Shown here: positions 57,440-64,000 of the stretch, in pieces
Layout of the letters: the number at the start of each line of letters is the position of its first letter
Position numbering within the stretch: position 1 is the stretch's first letter
NCBI GenBank assembly: GCA_034769895.1
Contig: CM068372.1
Coordinates: 386,538,282 to 386,602,281, forward strand
DNA: 64,000 nt
Direction of reading: 5' to 3'
From: Magicicada septendecula
Lineage: Eukaryota > Arthropoda > Insecta > Hemiptera > Cicadidae
The notes under the pieces: model-generated
The model's database searches: none
The model's input: the letters and a program-made list of their open reading frames with translations, nothing else
What the model was told of the DNA's origin: nothing
Made by a program: the position numbers and the translations under genes

Positions 57440-57765
57440 TTCATTCCCGGGCTGTTTGGCCGTGGTCCATTGTTTTCAATAAAAATTGACGTTTCGGCAG
57501 TGCCATCGTCATTGTAAATTTGAGCTTCGCTAACGTAGGGTGGTAGACGTTGGTGACTAATATACTGTGGTCGAAATATATTAAAATACTCTAGCCTTAA
57601 CCACAGTACTGTGGTCACTAACGTCTACCACCCTGAACCTCGAAATTACAATGATGATGGCACTGCCGAAACGTCTGTTTTGGTTGAAAACAATGGACCA
57701 CGGCCAAACAGCTCGGGAATGAATTTTAACAACATTGACTCCGGCCGTGAAAGCCTACGAAGTAT
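57440..57765. mobile_element. Foldback with hammerhead-like arms and palindromic centre
   Basis: Arms 57440-57570 and 57615-57725 are inverted copies (CCCGGGCTGTTTGGCCGTGG and its near-complement). ACCACAGTACTGTGGT, a perfect 16-bp palindrome, lies at 57600-57615 beside the centre. The right end carries CTCCGGCCGTGAAAGCCTAC, matching the left end of the 40832 foldback. Each arm has (A)TGA(C/T)GA-T-GGC-ACT-GCC-GAAAC-GTC facing outward; the core C3 is A in both arms. Confidence 0.6.
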
Positions 57766-58782
57766 ATTAAAATTTTCAAACATTTAAATTTCTATTACGG
57801 TTCTTTTAGTCTGACACCCTGCTAAATTCTTACAATTTTTGCAAAGTTTTGATCTCTCTTTTGTAGTTCATGGGTTGCGTAAATTATAAAATTTCAAAAA
57901 TTTAACACTACGCTTAGATGTTAGTTTTTTTACCCCCACATCAACTTTTACGATTTTATCAAAATTTTCGCCCACTTTTGGGAGCCTGAAGTACAAAAGT
58001 TTTTAAGTTTTAAAAAATGAACATTATATTTAGACTGGTTAATATTTCTTTTTATTCAGTGAGGTTTTTTGTTTTTTTCACAATTTTGACCATTCACAAT
58101 TTTGCTTCCTGCTCCTATGTTTTCTGAGGTGATCAGTCCCCAAAAATAGAGGTATGTAGTAGAGGTGTGCTAAACTAGTATTTATAAATCACAGGTATAA
58201 ATGAAACCGTTCCAAAAAATAACAGGTACGAATACATGTTAATATATACCTGTTTTCTATAATCTGTTATAACAAATAAGTTGAAACTAAAATGATTAAA
58301 AGTGTTAATTTACACTGTAACTTTATGAAGTTGTTACTGTTTAAAATAAAATAAGAAACAAGAGAATTTATAGACCTAACTCTTTTTTTGTATACTAATT
58401 TAAGTTTCCACTAGGAGTAAAACAAGCTGACATAGCTTTGATATTAAATTATTGATTCCATTTTGGTTAGACGAATCAGTTGCCAAACTCAAGCAATGAA
58501 ATTTACAGTGCACGTAATAGCACAACAAATAATGTCAAAAAACATCAGAAACATATAATAAAAACATAGCAGTAAGCCACAAGTGATAAACATTTTCGTC
58601 ATTTAAGTGAGATGTGCGGTGAAGTTAAAATCATCTCCGAATCACATTAACAAAAAGTATATAATATGGCCTGTCAACTATCAGCCACTCTGTAGGTTAT
58701 AACACAAAATAATTCGATTTTTCAAAATTTACCATGTCGTTTCACTAGTTATATATGTTTTGTTATTGTAATCTGTATTATA
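57766..58782. other. AT-rich non-coding stretch
   Basis: No gene recognised. Confidence 0.4.
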
Positions 58783-60022
58783 AAGGGAGTTCCATATAAA
58801 ACGCAACCCATCTATGTCAGAATTACATTTAAATAAAAAAGGCATATGTAAAGTATTTAATTAAATATTTTATTTCCAAACTTTACAATACTTAAAATTC
58901 TAGAGTAAATGCTGGAAGTGGCCACCATCTTCATGAATACACGCTTCCACCCTTTTCACTGTGTTTCTTGCAACTTTTTTTAGAGTATTTGGGTTGATAT
59001 TTAAAACAGCTTGTTCGATATTGACCTTAAGTTGTTCAAGTGTTCGTGGTTTGTTGCTGTAGGTGCTTGTTAATAATAATTTTTAAAATGATTGCTGCGA
59101 TTGAAAATCCCGCGAGCTGTGAAGTGCGCTCAGTAATACGATTTCTGCAAGCAGAAAACTGCAGCCCGGTGGACATTCATCGGCGACTGTGTGAGGTGTA
59201 TGGGAAGAATGAAATGGAGTAAGGCAGTGGTGTGTTCTGTTTAAAAATGGCCGCACCAATGTGCACGATGATGAGCGGAAGTGTGTGCAGACCTTGTCAG
59301 CAAGGAAAATGATGGTGACAGTTTTTGGGACAGAAAAGGGGTTCTACTGGTAGAGTTGATGGAACGGGGTACCACAAGCAACTCCGAGGTTTACTGTGAA
59401 ACCTTAAAAAAGCTGCGGAGAGTTGAGCTCCGGGGTATTGTTCTTCCACGACAACGCCCGACCGCATACAGCATCACGAACGCAAGAACTTCTGGGAAAG
59501 TTTGGATGGGTGCTTTTCAATCATCCCCCATACAGCTCTGATCTGGCACTGAGCGATTATCACCTGTTCATGCGTACGAAAAAGTGGCTGGCAACACAGC
59601 GCTTTGAAGACGACGAAGAGCTGAAGTCGGGCGTTAATGAATGGCTGAAATCACAGACGGCAGATTTTTACGATGAGGGCTTTCAAAAACTCGTAAATTT
59701 TATTAAACTCGATGTCTTGTTAGGTGCTGGTTTATCACGGTACTTACGGCAAAAAGATTCTTGCACTGAAACCACTGACCGCGTGCTTAAAGTACGACTC
59801 AAGAATAAAAACACGTTCGTCTTGCGAAAAATCCATTTTCTCTCTAACAATGCACTGAGCGTTATGATCGCTTTGTCATAGGTATCAGTGGCAGTTTACT
59901 GCGCCGGCGCAATGTTCGATTGTTGGTCGAGTCTATTCCAGTAAAACGTAGGGCAGTTTGGCGGTAAATTCAAATATTACAGAAGGCTGATTATTGGGTT
60001 GCGTTTTATATGAAACACCCTG
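58783..60022 (-). mobile_element. Tc1/mariner-type element with 26-bp TIRs, carrying a nested mariner
   Basis: TIRs AGGG(A/T)GTT(C/T)CATATAAAACGCAACCC at 58783-58809 and, inverted, 59996-60022, flanked by TA on both sides. On the minus strand 59052-58900 encodes a transposase C-terminus: PRTLEQLKVNIEQAVLNINP, KKVARNTVKRVEACIHEDGG, HFQHLL-stop. The rest of the transposase is missing and replaced by part of a plus-strand mariner (59086-59880). Confidence 0.7.
59086..59881 (+). pseudogene. Mariner transposase with internal deletion
   Basis: N-terminus IENPASCEVRSVIRFLQAEN…IHRRLCEVYGKNEME (helix-turn-helix), then a stop and LFKNGRTNVHDDER. The sequence then jumps to WDRKGVLLVELMERGTTSNS, GVLFFHDNARPHTASRTQEL (second Asp) and YSSDLALSDYHLF (third Asp), ending near 59881. 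The block with the first catalytic Asp and most of the DNA-binding linker is deleted. Several frameshifts. Non-functional. Confidence 0.8.
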
Positions 60023-61410
<1,388 letters not shown>

Positions 61411-61530
61411 CAAATGTCGTGACCGAGAGGCGGTCAGGATTCGAGATGTTTATTTATAAAGGCAGGTTATTTCGTTTTATGATTGATAAAAACACAGCAT
61501 TTAGCAAGGCTGTAGTAAAGTATTATTATT

Positions 61531-61546
61531 TATATTCTTCTTCTTC

Positions 61547-61583
<37 letters not shown>
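61531..61583. repeat. (TTC)n-(TTA)n microsatellite next to PLE
   Basis: Short TTC run followed by about 15 TTA units, ending 24 bp before the PLE end. A (TTA)n tract also borders the other end at 63512. Confidence 0.9.
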
Positions 61584-61587
<4 letters not shown>

Positions 61588-61606
61588 ACAAACACTTTTT
61601 GCTACA

Positions 61607-61985
61607 GTCTGTTTCTTGATGTATAAAATATATTTAATATTTGTAAAGACTTTACCTCAAGATGTTTACTCCTTATTTGGAACATGTTTCGGAAATCCTT
61701 GTGTTCCCATCTTCAGCCTTCCTGATTTTGAACCTTATGAGGTACTTGTGTTTTGGTTGTCTGTTGCTGTGGTTTACTGTTGGCCCCTGGTGCTTTAAAT
61801 TGGTATTATTGTGTGTGATTGTGATGTATATATTAGTATTTTGTGTATTTTCTATATTGAGTGCCTTGAAAATTGTGTCATGTTTTGTATTGATTTTTAT
61901 TTTTTCAGGTATTAGTTTACTTTGTGTTTTATGTTTGTAAATTTGCAAATCTTACCAAATGTTCATTATGGTGCCTTTGTGTGTA
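61607..61985 (-). pseudogene. Penelope-like element 3' end, short arm of an asymmetric dimer
   Basis: Minus strand: NIENTQNTNIYITITHNNTN, IRKAEDGNTRISETCSK-stop, then the non-coding tail to the (TTA)n side. It is an inverted copy of 63100-63500 and is joined at 61985 to the RT-containing copy on the plus strand. Confidence 0.8.
61686..61716 (-). ncRNA. Hammerhead-like motif at PLE 3' end, short arm
   Basis: Minus strand: CTGAAGA (61716-61710), T, GGGAA…TTTCC (one G-T pair), GAAAC (61690-61686), ATGTT. Confidence 0.45.
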
Positions 61986-63500
61986 TTAATACATACGAAT
62001 TAATAGACAAACTGAAAATATAAATATAAATGAAAATACATTTTTCACGTCATATGATATCACTAACATGTACACCAACACCCCAGTAGATGAAACAATA
62101 TACATAATAATAAACAAACATAAAGAACAAAATGAAGACACACAATATATAACTGAAATAAAAAATAGCATCCAACTGATACTAAAACAAAATTACTTTG
62201 AATTCAATAGCAAAATTTATCAACAACAAGAAGGTTTAGGAATAGGATCTCAATTATCTAGTATAATAGCAGAAATATTCTTACAACACATAAACACCAA
62301 AATACAAAATATCATAAATTCATTTAACCCAAATGGCATATGAGTAAGATATGTGGATGATTGCTATATGTATCAAATAACAAAAACACAAATGCAGATA
62401 ACATATTAAAACAAGTCAATAACATACATCCAAAAATACAATTCTCAGAAGAAAAAGAAAAACCTAACAAAATTAACTATTTAGACATAACCATCACAAG
62501 AAACAACAACCACATACAATATGCAATATACAGAAAACCAACTTCTATTAACATCATTATACCTAACCATTTTGACCACCCACCACAACATAAAATGGCA
62601 GCATTCTATTCACTTTTTAACAGAATGTACAAAATACCCCTAAACAAACAAGAAACAGACAAAGAAAGAAATATAATATAGGTACCAAATTGCTTATGAA
62701 AATGGATGCAGTAAAAATACGGTAAACAAAATAGAAAATAAAATCAAATATAAAATAAAAACTGAACAACTAAGAATTAATAAAAGTAAACAACACGTAA
62801 ATAATAACAACAATAAAAAATGGGCCATATTCACATACATAAATAATATAATAAAATGACAAAGCTAACAAAACTATTTAAAAACACAGACATTAAAATA
62901 GCATACAAAACTAATAAAAATAATTTAAAAAACTAAATAACCCACACAGCAAAGATAATACAACAACCAATGGTATATAAAAAATTGAATGCAAATAAAT
63001 TTTACACAGGACAACAAAAAAACAGCTGAAAAAACGTTATTTTGAACACCTACACGCATACAAAAAAAAAACAGAAATATGTAAATCTAATTTGGCTACA
63101 TATACAATAAACACTGGACACGAATTCCCAGACATTACCAACATGACACTAATAAAACACATACCACACAAAGGCACCATAATGAACATTTGGGAAAATT
63201 TCCAAATTTACAAACATAAAACACAAAACAAACTAATACCTCAACAAATACAAATCAATACAAAACACGACACAATTTTCAAGGCACTCAATATAGAAAA
63301 TACACAAAATACTAATTTATACATCACAATCACACAAAATAATACCAATTTAAAGCACCAGAGGCCAACAGTAAACCACAGAAACAGACAACCAACACAC
63401 AAGTACCTCACAAGGTTCAAAATCAGGAAGGCTGAAGATGGGAACACAAGGCTTCCCGAAACATGTTCCAAATAAGGAGTAAACATCTTGAGGTAAAGTC
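61986..63500 (+). pseudogene. Penelope-like element: reverse transcriptase plus GIY-YIG, broken
   Basis: The most complete PLE here. 62068-62343: FTSYDITNMYTNTPVDETIY (palm motif A), QQEGLGIGSQLSSIIAEIFL (B). After a stop, RYVDDCYMYQ (C, YVDD intact, ~62347). 62361-62681: NKINYLDITITRNNNHIQYA, YRKPTSINIIIPNHFDHPPQ. A degraded linker follows. GIY-YIG region from ~62970 with a broken start, then TINTGHEFPDITNMTLIKHI and NIWENFQIYKHKTQNKLIPQ (63092-63475), ending KAEDGNTRLPETCSK-stop. At least three frameshifts or stops; 5' truncated at the dimer junction. PLE retroelements use this RT and endonuclease for target-primed insertion. Confidence 0.85.
63432..63467 (+). ncRNA. Hammerhead-like motif overlapping the PLE stop region
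   Basis: CTGAAGA (63432-63438), T, stem II GGGAA (63440-63444) with TTCCC (63453-63457), GAAAC (63458-63462), ATGTT. Compared with 23708 the fourth stem pair has changed from T-A to A-T. The bases also encode KAEDGNTRLPETCSK. Confidence 0.5.
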
Positions 63501-63511
63501 TTTACAAATAT

Positions 63512-63533
63512 TAAATTTATTATTATTATTATT
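63512..63533. repeat. (TTA)n microsatellite next to PLE
   Basis: Seven TTA units just after the PLE tail. Confidence 0.85.
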
Positions 63534-63599
63534 GTTGATACTAATAATATGTGTATAATATAATATATTATGTGTAACAATATATTATTAATATCATTA

Positions 63600-63826
63600 T
63601 TATTATTATGTGTGGAACGATTTGGAAAACGTTGAGAAATAAATGTAGAAAAGAAACCCAAGTAAAATTTTATAAAACAATGGCAACACTTGAACTTTCT
63701 GAAACTTGGGTCATAAAGAAAAAATATGAACAGAAGATACAAACAGCAGAAATAAAATTTCTGAGATTATTTAAAAGGTGTAATAGACGAGATCATATAA
63801 GAGGTGAAGACATACGAAGTGATTTA
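63600..63826 (+). pseudogene. LINE C-terminal fragment
   Basis: IWKTLRNKCRKETQVKFYKT, ELSETWVIKKKYEQKIQTAE and KFLRLFKRCNRRDHIRGEDI-RSDL, the YK…W…AE.KFLR block of LINE ORF2. The frame then runs into (GAA)n at 63827. Confidence 0.7.
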
Positions 63827-63877
63827 AAGAAGAAGAAGAAGAAGAAGAAGAAGAAGAAGAAGAAGAAGAAGAAGAAG
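63827..63877. repeat. (GAA)n microsatellite
   Basis: About 17 units interrupting the LINE fragment. The remaining bases to 64000 show nothing recognisable. Confidence 0.95.
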
Positions 63878-64000
63878 ATTCCTAATTGTTAAAATCTAAA
63901 CAAGAGAACGGGGCGTAATGCCATACATTGGGTTTCCAATACTGCCAGTTTGTCAGAGTTACGCGTAGGTGTATGTAAATTCAATTTGCGTGTCTACCAA

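Overview
This window looks like a repeat-filled, gene-poor stretch of an arthropod, probably insect, nuclear genome. The evidence is an AT-rich background, very long microsatellites, Penelope-like elements (PLEs), mariner/Tc1 transposons, non-LTR (LINE) remnants, one Ty3/Gypsy LTR retrotransposon, and LTR-like core promoters with TATA boxes and TCAGT initiators. I found no convincing host protein-coding gene, rRNA or tRNA. The species assignment is inference only.

Layout. 1-400 is a decayed PLE tail, followed by a compound trinucleotide microsatellite. 1303-15687 is a complete, apparently young Ty3/Gypsy element: two almost identical 3.29-kb LTRs at a constant offset of 11,094 bp, 4-bp ATAT target duplications, a primer-binding site, an intact gag (4713-7067), a canonical TTTAAAC slippery heptamer in the right frame for -1 frameshifting into an intact pol (7121-10456), no env, and instead about ten tandem ~89-bp units that each supply a hairpin. 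15869-17078 is a broken mariner. 17281-20310 holds a LINE scrap, inverted repeats, hammerhead-like motifs, an outward-facing foldback and a promoter-bearing LTR-like repeat pair. 21400-34650 alternates LINE fragments, a palindromic PLE dimer (22640-23800), a second mariner, a foldback and another PLE tail. 35-40 kb is mostly non-coding sequence plus microsatellites. 40.4-42.0 kb is a PLE interrupted by a foldback and followed by a solo LTR-like copy. 42.4-52.1 kb is LINE debris, including one nearly full-length reverse transcriptase remnant (46080-47625), and minisatellites. 52.5-57.0 kb carries an unclassified dispersed repeat with ~290-bp internal monomers and a duplicated segment around long (GT)n. 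57.4-60.0 kb has a foldback and a mariner nested in a Tc1-like element. 60.9-63.9 kb has giant (CT)n/(GT)n tracts, an asymmetric PLE dimer and a last LINE piece.

How the parts relate. The Gypsy element is the only element whose main ORFs all look intact. The most interesting recurring signal is a hammerhead-ribozyme-like core (CTGANGA, a hairpin, then GAAAC) at the 3' ends of several unrelated-looking PLE-type repeats. Its stem II covaries between copies. In two loci the motif lies inside the last codons of the PLE reading frame. At six loci such 3' ends are arranged as inverted dimers with the motif facing outward. PLE-encoded hammerheads are established knowledge; the dimer architecture, the constant extra U and the coding overlap deserve a check.
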